A stretch of DNA of 64,000 nt, taken from assembly GCF_027172205.1 (NCBI RefSeq), contig NC_070614.1, forward strand, positions 33,656,001 through 33,720,000. Reading direction: 5' to 3'. The position numbers and the translations under genes are program-made. A model generated the notes under the pieces. That model saw only the letters and a list, made by a program, of their open reading frames with translations, was not told where the DNA came from and searched no databases. The stretch comes from Podarcis raffonei (lineage: Eukaryota; Chordata; Lepidosauria; Squamata; Lacertidae). Below, piece by piece: positions 32,300-43,200 of this stretch. How positions within the stretch are numbered: the first letter of the stretch is position 1; every line of letters starts with the position of its first letter.

Positions 32300-35274
32300 T
32301 AATTCATACCCCACCCAACTGGAGTTAGAAATGAATAAGAAGTCATTAAAATATGGATGAAAAAAGAGTGATAATGGTATTAATTAAATAAAACGGGGCT
32401 TGTGTATATGACTAAAAAAGAAAAAAGAAAGCAAGGAAGGGGGGGAGGGAACAAGAAAAAGCGGCAGGTTTAATTCTGCTGTGGAGCCCCCGGGGCTTGG
32501 TGTTGGGTCCCAAAATCAGGGCTGAGACGGCAGTTCCAGGAAATGGCCTCCAATGGTTCAAGCCTCCTACAGGGGCACTGCCATTACAGTTCTTCAAAGG
32601 GTTTTGAAAATATTGATAATAAATGAACTGAAAGTTTAAAATTAAAATAAAATAAGTTTTTGTGTGTGCCTGTCTGCACTTCTCCGCTGGCGCGCGGGGG
32701 GGGGGGCTGTGCCACATTTGTCTTTTCCCAGGGTGGTCCCCAGAGTGTGGTTCCTCAATGGGCCCCAGTCTGCTCTTTTGCGCCAGGTGCCAGGGATATC
32801 GGCTTGGCGTCATGCCTGGTCTAGCCCACACATTCCCTCGCAGCCTCCCTGACTTTCCCGGTCTCCTCCTCCCATTCTCACTAGGCGGAGGCAGTGGTAT
32901 GTTGGTGTGCGACTGGGGGAGGCAACTTCACTATGTTATTCATCTAGCTTTGGAGGCCTCCAGACCAGGAACTTCATTGGGGTGCTCTCAGTCCAGGGGG
33001 ATCGAAATTGGTGGGGTGTGGGGGTGTGAGGCTTTGTGCTGTCTCTTCACTTGTCATTTTGAGCTCCCTGGGCTCCATTTTGATTGCTGTGATGGTGATG
33101 GTGGGGACCAGAGAAGCAGCTTGGTTGGTTCTGGTGGTTCCTAGGAGTTCAGTGCGGCTATGGCACTCACTATCTTGCCTCGCCAGAAGTCCCTCTTTTT
33201 AAAATTTTTGACTTACACTTTTTTTCATTCCAGCTTCACTCTTTCTTGAGAAGTATCTCCTTTAACAACAGTGCTGGTGACAGAGTGTCATTTGATGAGA
33301 ATGGTGAACTAATATCTGGATTTGATATTGTAAACTGGGTACTTTTCCCAAACAAATCATTTTTACGAGTGAAAGTAGGAGGGATGGATCCACAGGCTTT
33401 ACCGGATCAGAAATTCACAGTGAATGAAGAGGCTATCACATGGCACAGAATATTTAACCAGGTGGAATCCAAATATAGAAATAAGATAAAACTTAAATTA
33501 GTAAGAGGCACAATAAAGAACCAAGCCAGGTCATTCCATTCAGTAGGAGAGTCAATCTATCTGTCTACTTATTCATATGTACATGGCAAATGTAAGAGAA
33601 AGTGCTAAATGAGAAGAGTTCCAACAAAGAGCCTTGATAAATCTTCCCACTCTGTTATATTATTATTCTCAGTAACATATATGGGAGACTAAATCATAGA
33701 GCAGAGTGATTGTTTCTAGTGTCCTGTATCTATGCTCTGTTCTTTTCACTGGTCCTGCATTCTCATTTCTAATCTTACTGAAAGGTAAAAGAAACAGCTT
33801 GTGAAGAAATCAGCAACTTCAAGAGCTGATGATGAGCCTGAATCAATCTGTCTGAAAGACACACATGCAAAATCAATTTCCCCCATTTTCCTTTTCTATC
33901 TATCTAACATTAATGTACAAAATTCTTGTGGGATTTGATGCTTTTTAATCACATAAATCTTATTTGCCATGGGACCCAATGTTCTCAACAGCAGCATTGA
34001 GTGTGTGTGTGTGTTTTCCTTTTTGTAAAGGTACATCAAGTTATTTCTCTTCATTTTTAATGGATAGGTGCTGCCGCTTGCCAGATGTAATGATCACTGT
34101 CATCCAGGCTACAGCAGAAAAAAGAAGGAGGGGGAGCCATTTTGTTGCTATGATTGCACTCCGTGTCCGGATGGAAAGATTTCAGAGCAGAATGGTAGAA
34201 GACATAGTTACCTAAATGATGGATTGCACCATTGAATCCCCTTTTTCTGCTGTCAATCTAGTTCCCTAAAACAGAACAGGGATGACAATTGTCTAGTTAT
34301 GACATAGACCCATAACATTTCATACCAAGTCAAGAGGATGTGCTTGCTATACTGCAAAATTTCATCCCCATTGCCATGCTTTTCTAGAAGGGATTTCCAT
34401 CTCTTATTTCAAGTCGAATGATGCATGTCTTTTTGATGTACATCTTCATACAGAACATTCATATCATGGGTTTGGTAGAAATCTCTGGAAGACAGAGATT
34501 TGTGCTTCAACCATAGTGATTCACACCATCAGTGTAATTATACATTGATTTCTACACCTCCCACATGTATGGTTGCAGAGTCTTGTTATTGTTTTGCCTA
34601 AGAAATATCAAAATATTTTTATATACGTGAAAATACAACAAGAACTGTCTACTCTGATAGTGTGTGTGTGTGTGTGTCTGTGTCTGTGTGTCTGTGTGTG
34701 TCAGATTGTGAAGCTGAGGCTCCAGTACTTTGGCCACCTCATGAGAAGAGAAGACTCCCTGGAGAAGACACTGATGCTGGGAAAGATGGAGGGCACAAGG
34801 AGAAGGGGGTGACAGAGGACGAGATGGTTGGATAGTGTTTTCGAGGTTACCAGCATGAGTTTGACCAAACTGCGGGAGGTAGTGGAGGACAGAGGTGCCT
34901 GGCGTGCTCTGGTCCATGGGGTCACGAAGAGTCGGACACGACTAAACGACTAAACAACAACAACAAGATTTCATCACCATTGCCATGCTTTTCTAGAAGG
35001 GATTTCCATCTCTTATTTCAAGTCGAATGATGTGTGTGTTTTTGATGTACATCTTGATACAGAACATTCATATCATGGGTGTAGTTGAAATCTCTGGAAG
35101 ACAGAGATTTGTGCTTCATCCATAGTGATTCACACCACCAGTGTAGTTATACATTGATTTCTCAATGTATACACCTCCCACATGTATGGTTGCAGAGTTT
35201 TGTTATTGTTTTACCTAAGAAATATCAAAATATTTTTATATAAGTGAAAATACAACAAGAAATGTCTACTCTGA

Positions 35275-35322
<48 letters not shown>

Positions 35323-36415
35323 TGAATGCTGAAATGATCTAGCTTGCTTAATCCCAGCTGGATGTTCTGAGACCAAAAGAGCAATGGCACCAGTGTAGGG
35401 GAAGAAACTTTCAGAAAGTATTCCCATTTACTCTTATTTAATCAGAGAGTTCTATGCTGAGTTTGTCATCTTTGATTATTGAGCGATTGATACAAACTTT
35501 GTCCCATTTTCAGATATGGACAACTGTTTCCAATGCCCAGAAGGTCAATTCTCAAACAAGAACAAAGATAACTGCCTTCCGAAGACCCTTAACTTTCTCT
35601 CTTTCACGGAGCTCTTGGGGACTATTTTGGCCTTCTTTATTCTGTTTTCTTCTCTAATCACAGCTGCAGTGCTGGGGATTTTCATTAAGAACAAGGACAC
35701 CCCAATCGTCAAAGCCAACAATCGGGAACTCACCTACTCTCTTCTCATCTCTCTACTGCTTTGCTTCCTGTGCTCCTTGCTATTCATTGGCCGACCTAAC
35801 ATAGTGACCTGCTATTTAAGACAAACAGCGTTTGGTATCATATTCTCAGTGGCTGTCTCCTGCATTTTAGCAAAAACCATTACTGTGGTTTTGGCTTTCA
35901 TGGCCACCAAGCCAGGATCCAGGATGAGAAAATGGGTGGGGAAAAGATTGGCCAGTTCTGTTCTTCTTGGCTGCTCCACTATTCAAGCCATTATATGTGC
36001 TGTTTGGTTATGTACTGCTCCTCCATTTCCACATTTTGATATGCATTCTCTGACTGAAGAAATCATACTGGAATGCAATGAAGGGTCTGTGACTCTGTTT
36101 TATTGTGTTCTGGGGTACTTAGGATTTCTGGCCTCTGTCAGCTTCATTGTGGCTTTTCAGGCCAGAAAGTTGCCAGATAGTTTCAATGAAGCCAAGTTCA
36201 TCACTTTCAGCATGTTGGTCTTTTGCAGTGTTTGGTTGTCTTTTGTTCCTTCTTATTTAAGCACAAAAGGAAAATACATGGTGGCTGTGGAGATCTTCTC
36301 CATTTTGTCCTCTAGTGCTGGGTTACTAGGTTGCATCTTTGCCCCTAAATGCTACATAATTATCTTGAGGCCTTCCTTGAACACAAAGGACCAGCTAATA
36401 AGGAGGAATATCTAG
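24120..36415 (+). CDS. V2R gene 2: type-2 vomeronasal receptor (six coding exons, 890 aa)
   Basis: Join 24120-24373, 26704-26995, 29839-30708, 33234-33461, 34068-34194, 35514-36415; GT-AG introns throughout and an open 2,673-nt frame. Same domain order and length as gene 1: signal peptide, Venus-flytrap, nine-cysteine linker, seven helices. The 14 residue differences are spread 0, 1, 8, 0, 2, 3 over exons 1-6. Because both copies keep intact frames and splice sites, both are probably expressed receptors rather than one gene and one pseudogene. A candidate poly(A) signal is at 37127-37132. Intron 5 is expanded by a BovB fragment and a local duplication, neither of which touches the splice sites. 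Confidence 0.93.
24374..25622. other. Intron 1 of V2R gene 2, first half: no recognised element
   Basis: Follows unit 1 closely with small indels, including an extra A/G-rich patch near 24760-24790. A (GT)n run lies near 25365-25389. Confidence 0.5.
25623..25922. repeat. Compound microsatellite with TATC expansion (unit 2)
   Basis: TTTA, GT and ATCA tracts as in unit 1, but the following tract is TATC/TATATC (about 25765-25922, near 155 bp) instead of the pure TA tract of unit 1. Both start from the same LINE tail, so the motif changed after duplication. Confidence 0.8.
26092..26457. mobile_element. Solo LTR (366 bp), unit 2 copy
   Basis: Same fossil and same ATTAA flanks (26087-26091, 26458-26462) as 9747-10112. 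The two copies are almost identical by eye, as is the adjacent sequence into exon 2. Confidence 0.85.
26704..26995 (+). CDS. V2R gene 2 exon 2
   Basis: 292 nt, CTTCAG|TTCAAGG to CCACAG|GTAAAA. One silent (GCCTTGG/GCCTCGG) and one missense (CTT/GTT, L to V) difference from gene 1. Confidence 0.92.
27022..27115 (+). mobile_element. L2 LINE 3' tail in intron 2 (unit 2)
   Basis: ATGGAAACCCAGCCAGATGG followed by an ATT repeat of different length from unit 1. Unit 1 has a second short ATT block that is absent here. Confidence 0.75.
27535..28300 (+). mobile_element. LTR-like unclassified repeat (unit 2), without the SINE
   Basis: Same element as 11225-12345 but uninterrupted, so it shows the original length of about 750 bp. 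The empty SINE site is near 27612-27623. Confidence 0.35.
28311..28700 (+). mobile_element. L2-type fragment with BovB tail inside (unit 2)
   Basis: Paralogue of 12371-12745; the BovB 3' end lies at about 28529-28618 (AGTCAGACATGACTAAACGA). Both insertions predate the duplication. Confidence 0.65.
28970..29205. repeat. Unclassified dispersed repeat (unit 2 copy)
   Basis: Paralogue of 13030-13265. Confidence 0.5.
29232..29665 (+). mobile_element. Non-LTR LINE ORF2 C-terminal fragment (unit 2)
   Basis: Paralogue of 13310-13775; the 3' end here reads TCAATAAAGATTATTGTATT, a clearer tail than in unit 1. Confidence 0.6.
29839..30708 (+). CDS. V2R gene 2 exon 3 (main ligand-binding exon)
   Basis: 870 nt, open. 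Differs from gene 1 at T/I, V/A, T/A, T/M and then Q/R, A/S, V/M, V/A in the last 25 residues before the exon end. Confidence 0.93.
31118..31903. other. Segment present only in unit 2 (intron 3)
   Basis: About 785 bp absent from unit 1, where a 464-bp MITE-like block stands instead. Holds a (TAA)n run at about 31645-31690 next to sequence resembling a minus-strand LINE/SINE tail (CTGGAGGTCTCAGGGTGCCT). I cannot tell whether this was lost from unit 1 or gained in unit 2. Confidence 0.55.
31904..32215 (-). mobile_element. L1 ORF2 C-terminal fragment (unit 2)
   Basis: Paralogue of 16100-16410; the minus strand retains the [13 protein letters not shown] reading. A (TAA)n tract follows at about 32262-32299. 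Confidence 0.7.
32395..33230. repeat. Unclassified GC-rich stretch in intron 3 (unit 2)
   Basis: Paralogue of 16440-17225, about 50 bp longer with indels in the G-runs. Confidence 0.3.
33234..33461 (+). CDS. V2R gene 2 exon 4
   Basis: 228 nt; same 76 residues as gene 1. Acceptor ATTCCAG|CTTCAC, donor CAG|GTGGAA. Confidence 0.92.
34068..34194 (+). CDS. V2R gene 2 exon 5 (cysteine-rich linker)
   Basis: 127 nt. Reads [10 protein letters not shown] where gene 1 has [10 protein letters not shown]; all six cysteines kept. Confidence 0.92.
34356..35320. repeat. Local duplication around a BovB fragment in intron 5
   Basis: A roughly 350-bp segment (34356-34700, ending in a GT tract) is repeated at 34965-35320, again ending in a GT tract. 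The two copies flank the BovB piece. Unit 1 has one copy (about 18505-18840), which resembles the second copy more (GATTTCATCACC, GTGTAGTTGAAATC). Confidence 0.8.
34701..34966 (+). mobile_element. BovB (RTE) LINE 3' fragment, unit 2 only
   Basis: The plus frame reads [20 protein letters not shown], with [20 protein letters not shown] at the end, then the tail GACTAAACGACTAAACAACA. This is the C-terminus and 3' end of BovB, abundant in squamates. A 5'-truncated copy of about 266 bp. Confidence 0.9.
35514..36415 (+). CDS. V2R gene 2 exon 6 (seven-helix domain)
   Basis: 902 nt, stop TAG. Differs from gene 1 by G for V after CVLGYL, L for S in EIFSI, and S for A in LRPSLN; here gene 2 agrees with genes 3 and 4 at the GYLG and RPSLN positions, so gene 1 carries the derived residues. 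Confidence 0.95.
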
Positions 36416-39400
36416 GGAATTAATTGTTTGGATAATTATGTATACAAAGATATTAAATTGAGCCATTTATTCAAAGCAAATATATGTACTGACTTCTTCA
36501 ACTTTTCAAGTCTTCTTCATTAAGTGCTTTTGTAAGAAATATCAGCATAAAAATGTAACAGATTTAAACATCTTGTTGTGTACAAACTGTGGATTACAGT
36601 TTAAAATAGTGGCTATGAATCTGACTCAATTCTCTAGCCATTGTCTGTTGCAAACTATTGTCTGTAATTTGTGCAAAATCCTAAGTTAGCATTTTTAACG
36701 AAGTTCTCCTCTAGGCTATACAGCGGGAGGTGGAAAAGTGATGAAGCATTAAAAAGGCCAATAAGAGCAATATCAATTATTTATGGTCATGAAAAATTTA
36801 CTGGCCAATATATTAAAATAATACAGCAATGAGCCATTTCCTCCAATTTGAAGAAATCCAGTACTAGGTATATTGAAGTGCTAGTTTCATAAACATAAAA
36901 CATAAAATAAAAAGTGTTGTTGGGGGCATTAACAGTGATGCTAAGTTGTATTTGTGTTTAGAAGAAATATGGGGGAAAAGTTGATTTACAGGCATGCTTA
37001 CGTTTTATGTTCCTTCGTGTATGATAATATTTCCAAGGAGAAATTCAAATTTTCACATAGTTATTATCATAAATAACAAATTCCCCAGATCTACCATGAA
37101 TTTTCTGTTATATAATCTCAAATTGCAATAAAAATTCTGAATTAAATTATCGTTATTGTTATCCTCACCACCACCATCATTTTCCACACACAATTCTACC
37201 TTTTCCCCTGTGGTTTAATTTTATTGCCACCATATCGTTCCTTTCCCCCTTAAATTAAAGGGTATGATATATTTTTATGTGAGGGTCAGGTTCCCTTTAG
37301 TATAAACTTATTGATGTAGATTTTCAGATGCACATACTCCTTCATCGTCTGGTTAGAGTAAAGGTCTATCCAAGGCTATGTTTATTTAGACATGGCGATT
37401 GCATTGCAGAAGACCCACACCCCATCAGCCAAAATCTCTTATAAGCTCATCAATGGGATGTTCTGCCTACATACGGAGCTAACAGCTACTTAAAGGGGTG
37501 ATAGCTTTTTCACAACCAGCTTAATAAGAAACCACCAAAAGCTAACTTCAGAGGGAAAACACAAGAAAAACAGCATTGCTGAAATCAAAACCGCCAACAT
37601 TCTGTACTTTCTTTGTTCTTTTACCTTCTCTGACACCTTCATGCTAACTTTCTTTTTACATCTATGAGAAACATGCCTTAAGATAGAAGCAAGCTCTGGC
37701 CTATTACAGGCCCAGTTCTTTGCAAATCCAAGACCCATATATTCAGCTTCCACACTTTACAGTGCCAAGTTGCAGTAAAGTTTCTTGCAATGAACAGTGC
37801 TTTTTAAAAATTATTCCTGGGATCATATTCCCTAAATTTTTGAACTCTTTTGTATACTGTTTTATTGTCTTTAAACTGTATCTTTCAATCATATTGTACT
37901 TTTGATCTGTAAATTATTGTTGTTGTCGGTGGTGGTGTTTGTAAAAAAGATTGTACAACAATTAGGGATTTTAGAAAATGCTAAGCAGTTTAAAAATGCT
38001 TTGGAATAACTAAAATATTGACCTAACAGATCAAGTGTATCACATATGTTATAGTGAATTCCAGCAAGCCTAATTTCCTCAGCAGTAAACATCCCTCTTG
38101 CAGCCAAGCATTCTTCCATTATGCCAGCAAAATTATGGTAAATGCAAGCCAAGTTATGCTGGCTGTACAATGCTGTCAAGTCCTAGATTCTACCTTATCT
38201 TTAAACTAACTGATTGAAATTACCTTCCTAGTTTTTTTAATTCATCTGGAAATTTAAATAATTTCTAAGGTATTTTGATATTCTGTTAGTACTCTGTTTA
38301 GGGTGTGGGTAGAAAATGTGGTGTTCAGGCACAAAGCCATCTCCAGTATTTTCAGTCAGTCATCGGAGAACACTCAATGAAGGAAGCAATCTCTGTGTTC
38401 CATGAAGAGGAGACAATTAACCTTCATAACATTTGTCAGGAAGTGAAACTGGTAAGAAATTGGGAACGCTTTCTGGCCAATGACACATCCAAGAATGCCT
38501 TGACAGAGATTTAGTATGATGTGATGCTCCTCCGAGTCACAATGATGTGTGGACTGTGGAACACATATCGAGCTGCTTGAACCACAAAATAATTTTATTT
38601 TTAAAAATAAAATACCGACAACGAAGGCGGTAGATGGACTTTTGTAAGAAATAATTTTTATCCTATGCATGCTTGAGTCCTGGTCATAATTGGTGCACAT
38701 AAGTCCTATGAACATTGGCATGTTCAGAAAATACTGTAGATATCAGATTACCTTTTCCGAACGTGTGTTTAGACTTATTTGTAGGCTTAAAAAAAATAAT
38801 TCTGGTTTTTCTTCTACCTGAAGATATATCCATTGTGTTTTGCTTTCCCCATTTTTATTCCTCATGTTCATTTTTTATTCCACATTTCCCTTTTTGAAAC
38901 ATTCATAAATGCATATAACAAGAACAGTGACTGGGCCACTAGATTTTTATATGTGCTGATATGAGTCTATGGTTCAGGATGAGTCAATTTGGCCAAGATA
39001 AAACACTTTTTCAAACCAATCATTTCAACTGTGGAGGTTGAGAGTTTCCTTAAGCAATATGATTTAATATGAAATAATATGTAAATATAAATTTAATATG
39101 AATAATATGCAATTATAAATAATATGCAATAATATGATTGAGATGAGGTTGCCTTTATTTGCATTGTGGCTATGTAATTCGTTTTAAAACTTTGTTTAAA
39201 AACGACAGTTCTGCATTCTTTATATTGCGGCAACAACTAAAAAGAAAGCCCAAGAAGAAAAGTAGGCCAGATATTGTTCCCCATACTCCATAATGGGGAT
39301 GCAAAATAACAGTTTAATAAACTGCAACTTTATTTAACAAATAAATAAAGATCTGCAACTGGATAACTGCTGTTCTAAATTTCTCCATGTGTCAAACTAG

Positions 39401-40002
39401 ACAAAATATGAGCATTGAAGTGCCCACTGTTTCCTCTGCTGGGCTCAGCTAAATAACTGATGCTTGCATTTCACTGAAGGTCAGTTTTGAAAGCAGGCTG
39501 AGTTGTTCTTTCTCACCCAAGTGATCAGAGGGAAGAGGCTTCATGGGTGGAAATACTGTACTGATAGTATTTCCCTCTGAATGTGTTTTTATATGTCTTA
39601 ACACTTAAAAATGTGGTCCTAGTTCAACACCAGCTTGTATTTCTGTCCCTCTATTTGGCCTTCTGGTCACAGTGGAATGATTATGCTATTCAGTCAGATG
39701 AAATTAAATAGATGCATTTGATAGGGATATGCTTGTAACCAGATTAAGCTAGCATTCCCAAGTTCTCTTTGAAAACAATGGGATATGACTAAATCATGAA
39801 TTGCTTTTCCTGTTGATTTCAGTGGGATTTATGTATCCCAGTTCATTATTCTTTCTGAGGCACAGTCCAAATCATATAATCCTAATAACGACTTCAGTGA
39901 TGGACATGTATAAAGTGGCATCCTGTCAAATAATTATTATGAAACAGGTGGTTGATGAAGAGCTGGATATCTGTCTTATTTTTAAAGTAATTCTTTCCTT
40001 AG
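36416..40002. other. Interval between gene 2 and gene 3 exon 2: no exon 1 found
   Basis: 36416-37193 matches the gene 1 downstream region. 37194-40002 has no match to any V2R exon 1 or to the conserved upstream block. Apart from the dispersed repeat at 38350-38600 I recognise nothing. The last 60 bp before exon 2 (GGTTGATGAAGAGCTGGATA) match the intron 1 end of genes 1 and 2. Confidence 0.6.
38350..38600. repeat. Unclassified dispersed repeat, diverged copy
   Basis: Shares TCAGTCATCGGAGAACACT and CCAAGAATGCCTTGACAG with the copies in intron 2 of genes 1 and 2. Here it lies about 1.4 kb upstream of gene 3 exon 2. Confidence 0.5.
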
Positions 40003-40294
40003 GGCAAGTCCAAAGTACTACCAGCATGTTCTGTCCTTGGTATTTGCAGTGAATGAGATGAATGACAACCCCAGACTCTTACCGAATGTCAGCCTCGGAG
40101 TCAAAATTTATGACAGCTTGCTAAATGCAAGAATGACTCATCAGAACACCCTGAAACTTCTGTCTGCCTCTGAAAAGACTGTTCCCAACTTCAAATGTGA
40201 TAAACAAAATAATCTGATAGCTGTCGTTGGAGGCCCTGACTCTGAAATCTCTCTTTACATGGCCACTCTCTTAAGCATCTACAAAATACCACAG
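40003..40294 (+). CDS. V2R gene 3 exon 2
   Basis: 292 nt, CCTTAG|GGCAAG to CCACAG|GTAGAG. Reads [34 protein letters not shown] and [20 protein letters not shown]. Confidence 0.9.
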
Positions 40295-43200
40295 GTAGAG
40301 TGAGCTGGCAGGCAATGAAACTTTTAATCATTTATATCATTTAGAATTATTTCTCTTTTATTTATTTTTGAAAGGTTTTTGTGAGCTAGCAAGAGATGTA
40401 TCGGTAAGTTTTTAAATGTTTTTCTATGTTTTCAATTGTTCTTTTATGTTTTGTGTTACATTCAATTGTATTGTTTTATTGCTTTGTTGCTTGCTACATT
40501 GTGTGCCTTGTGGGCAATGAGAGCCAGTGTGGTGTAGTGGTTAAGAGCAGTGGACTCATAATCTGGTGAACCGGGTTCCCCTTCCCTCTCCTCCACATGC
40601 AGCTGCTGGCTGACCTTGGGCTAGTCACACTTCTCTGAAGTCTCTCAGCCTCACTCACCTCACAGAGTGTTTGTTGTGGGGGAGGAAGGGAAAGGGGAAT
40701 GTCAGCCGCTTTGAGACTCCTTAGGGTAGTGATAAAGTGGGATATCAAATCCAAATCCAAACTCTTATTTATGTTACCAAAGAAAGAAAGAAATCCAGGG
40801 TCAGGAAAATTCAAATTGTCCAGTTCTTGTCACTATGTGCTTGTAAGGCAGGCAGTTTATTGTGATTTTATTTCCAAGATTAGCAACACACCTAAGAACA
40901 TAGAATCATAGAATCATAGAATCATAGAGTTGGAAGAGACCACAAGGGCCATCGAGTCCAACCCCCTGCCAAGCAGGAAACACCATCAGAGCACTCCTGA
41001 CATATGGTTGTCAAGCCTCTGCTTAAAGACCTCCAAAGAAGGAGACTCCACCACACTCTTTGGCAGCAAATTCCACTGTCGAACAGCTCTTACTGTCAGG
41101 AAGTTCTTCCTAATGTTTAGGTGGAATCTTCTTTCTTGTAGTTTGGATCCATTGCTCCGTGTCCGCTTCTCTGGAGCAGCAGAAAACAACCTTTCTCCCT
41201 CCTCTATGTGACATCCTTTTATATTATAAACAACACTTCTGACGTGCACAATTTTAAACAACTATAACAACACAACAACTATAACAACCTGCTGAAAGAG
41301 CAGGTCTGCAGAAATGCCATTGCTGGTAGTCTATGGAAAGCCACAAAACAGCATGATGTGAGGAGGGTGAGAGGTTGAGCAAGCCAGGGCACATTGGAAT
41401 TCTGAGCTGTTCACACTGCTGCCAACTGATCGCCACATGCCCAGTTTGGGCAAAGAAAAGAACTACAGATGTTAATACTATGAGAAACAAAGCTTGTAGT
41501 TATTAAACTATTTTGAATATCTACCATTTTAAAAATGCATCAGCATTTTTAGATTTAGTTAGCATTCCTTTTTTATCTTAGCAGATAATTACAATAAATC
41601 TTTGCATATTTATATTATTAGTGCAGACATATTTCAATTGAATTAACTACTTCTTTAACTGAATTTCATTTTCTTCTCCTTAGATTGCCTATTGTGTAAT
41701 TGCTCCAGTGGTAGATGCTAAAAGTGAACTGCCTTCATTGTACCGGATAGTTCCCAATGAAGAATATCAGTACACAGGGATTGTCAAGCTTCTTGGGCAT
41801 TTCCAGTGGACATGGGTTGGGATCCTTACAATGGAGAATGATAATGGTGACAAATTTGTGCAGACTTTGATGCCATTGCTTTTGAAGCATGGAATCTGTA
41901 TAGCCCTCAATGGAAAAATACCAGCTATATCTAATGCTATAGATACGTTGAGCTCATTTGACATCATCCTGAACATGGCAAGTTATCTATCCAACTCTGA
42001 AGTTCAGGTATTGGTTGTGAATGCAGAAAATCCCACTGTACCATCTTTGAACTGGACGATTTATTTATATGCAATGTTGAAAGGTATTACAGAGACATCA
42101 ATATTTAAAGTATGGATCTTTACAGCTCAGTGGGAATTCACATTAGAGACAATGCGCAGGACTTCTAAAATACAAGTCTTTGATGGTGCCTTGTCCTTTG
42201 CAATACACACAAATGAAGTGCCAGAGTTTAGAGAATTCCTTCAGACCCTACATCCTAATTCAGCTAAAGAAGATATTTTTCTCCATATATTCTGGGAACA
42301 GGCATTCAACTGCTTCTTTCCTGATTCTAAAACAGCCAAGGAAAGTGCTAATGTTTGCTCTGGTGAAGAGAAGTTGGATAACCTCCCAGGGACTCTCTTT
42401 GAAATGAGCATGATAGGTCAGAGTTACAGCATTTACAATGCTGTCCATGCAATAGCACATAGTTTACAGAAAATGGTTTCATCCAGGTCAAAACACTGCA
42501 AAGCAATGCCAGATGGAGCTAAATTGGATCTTACAAACCTGCAATATTGGCAGGTAATGTTTTACATGAAAAACAGTTCTTTTGCAATAGCTTTTCCAGT
42601 GTGTGGTGGCACTCGGTTTACAGAGTAAACCTACACACCACACACTTCATTTCTTTTCCTTGAATATGTTGATTCTCCACTCCCACTATTCCTGTATGTC
42701 TTTTCTCATGTGGAGGTACAGTGTGTGTGTGTGTGTGTGTGTGTGAAGTCAAGATATTCCATGTGCTATCTCTGGACTTGTTTCCCCACATTCTGGCTTC
42801 TTCCACTCTCTTTCTATGAACATTATACATGTGACTACATATCAAACGAGTCACTCATCCATATGCTTTCCAGGTCAAGGGTAGTACCTCTTGTACCTGC
42901 CCACCTTCCAGTGTGTGTGATTTTGCCCTGGCCTCCAGGGAGGAAGAGGCACTGATTTCCATGACAGTGAAAGGATGCTTCACTCACCTATCATTTATTG
43001 TTTGCTGGAGAAGGGATATATAGCAGGCCCAAAATGTTTTGTGTTGCCCAAGCGGTATAATAGGGAATCTAAAAAATGGGATTTACATTCAGGTAAGAGG
43101 TTACAGTGTTGCAGCCTTAGTTTGGGTGCAACTCATATTTCAGATGTACTATCATTCTGACATTTTAAAACTTGACTTCCTTCCCCCTCTTTCTGCGGTT

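Larger units (their letters stand above)
22019..37193 (+). repeat. Tandem segmental duplication, unit 2 (carries V2R gene 2)
   Basis: Direct-orientation copy of 5811-20697, about 16.2-16.5 kb downstream. Differences from unit 1 include a BovB fragment with a local duplication in intron 5 (34356-35320), a TATC microsatellite expansion (25765-25922) where unit 1 has TA repeats, and the empty sites of the unit-1 SINE and solo LTR. After 37193 the two units diverge completely (CACACAATTCTACC against CACACAGAATTCATAC). Confidence 0.93.

Noticed and set aside
34573-34812. 79-codon frame in intron 5 of gene 2 as a host gene
   Set aside because: It is a microsatellite fused to the BovB C-terminus.
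38715-38897. 60-codon frame MACSENTVDIRLPFPNVCLD as a gene 3 first exon
   Set aside because: The signal-like part is weak, nothing matches other V2R exon 1 sequences, and no upstream block precedes it.
39801-40002. Open frame with hydrophobic residues just before gene 3 exon 2, as an alternative exon 1
   Set aside because: No ATG in a good context, no V2R N-terminal motif (DC...PHQYY), no donor of the right phase; the end of it is simply the conserved intron 1 end.
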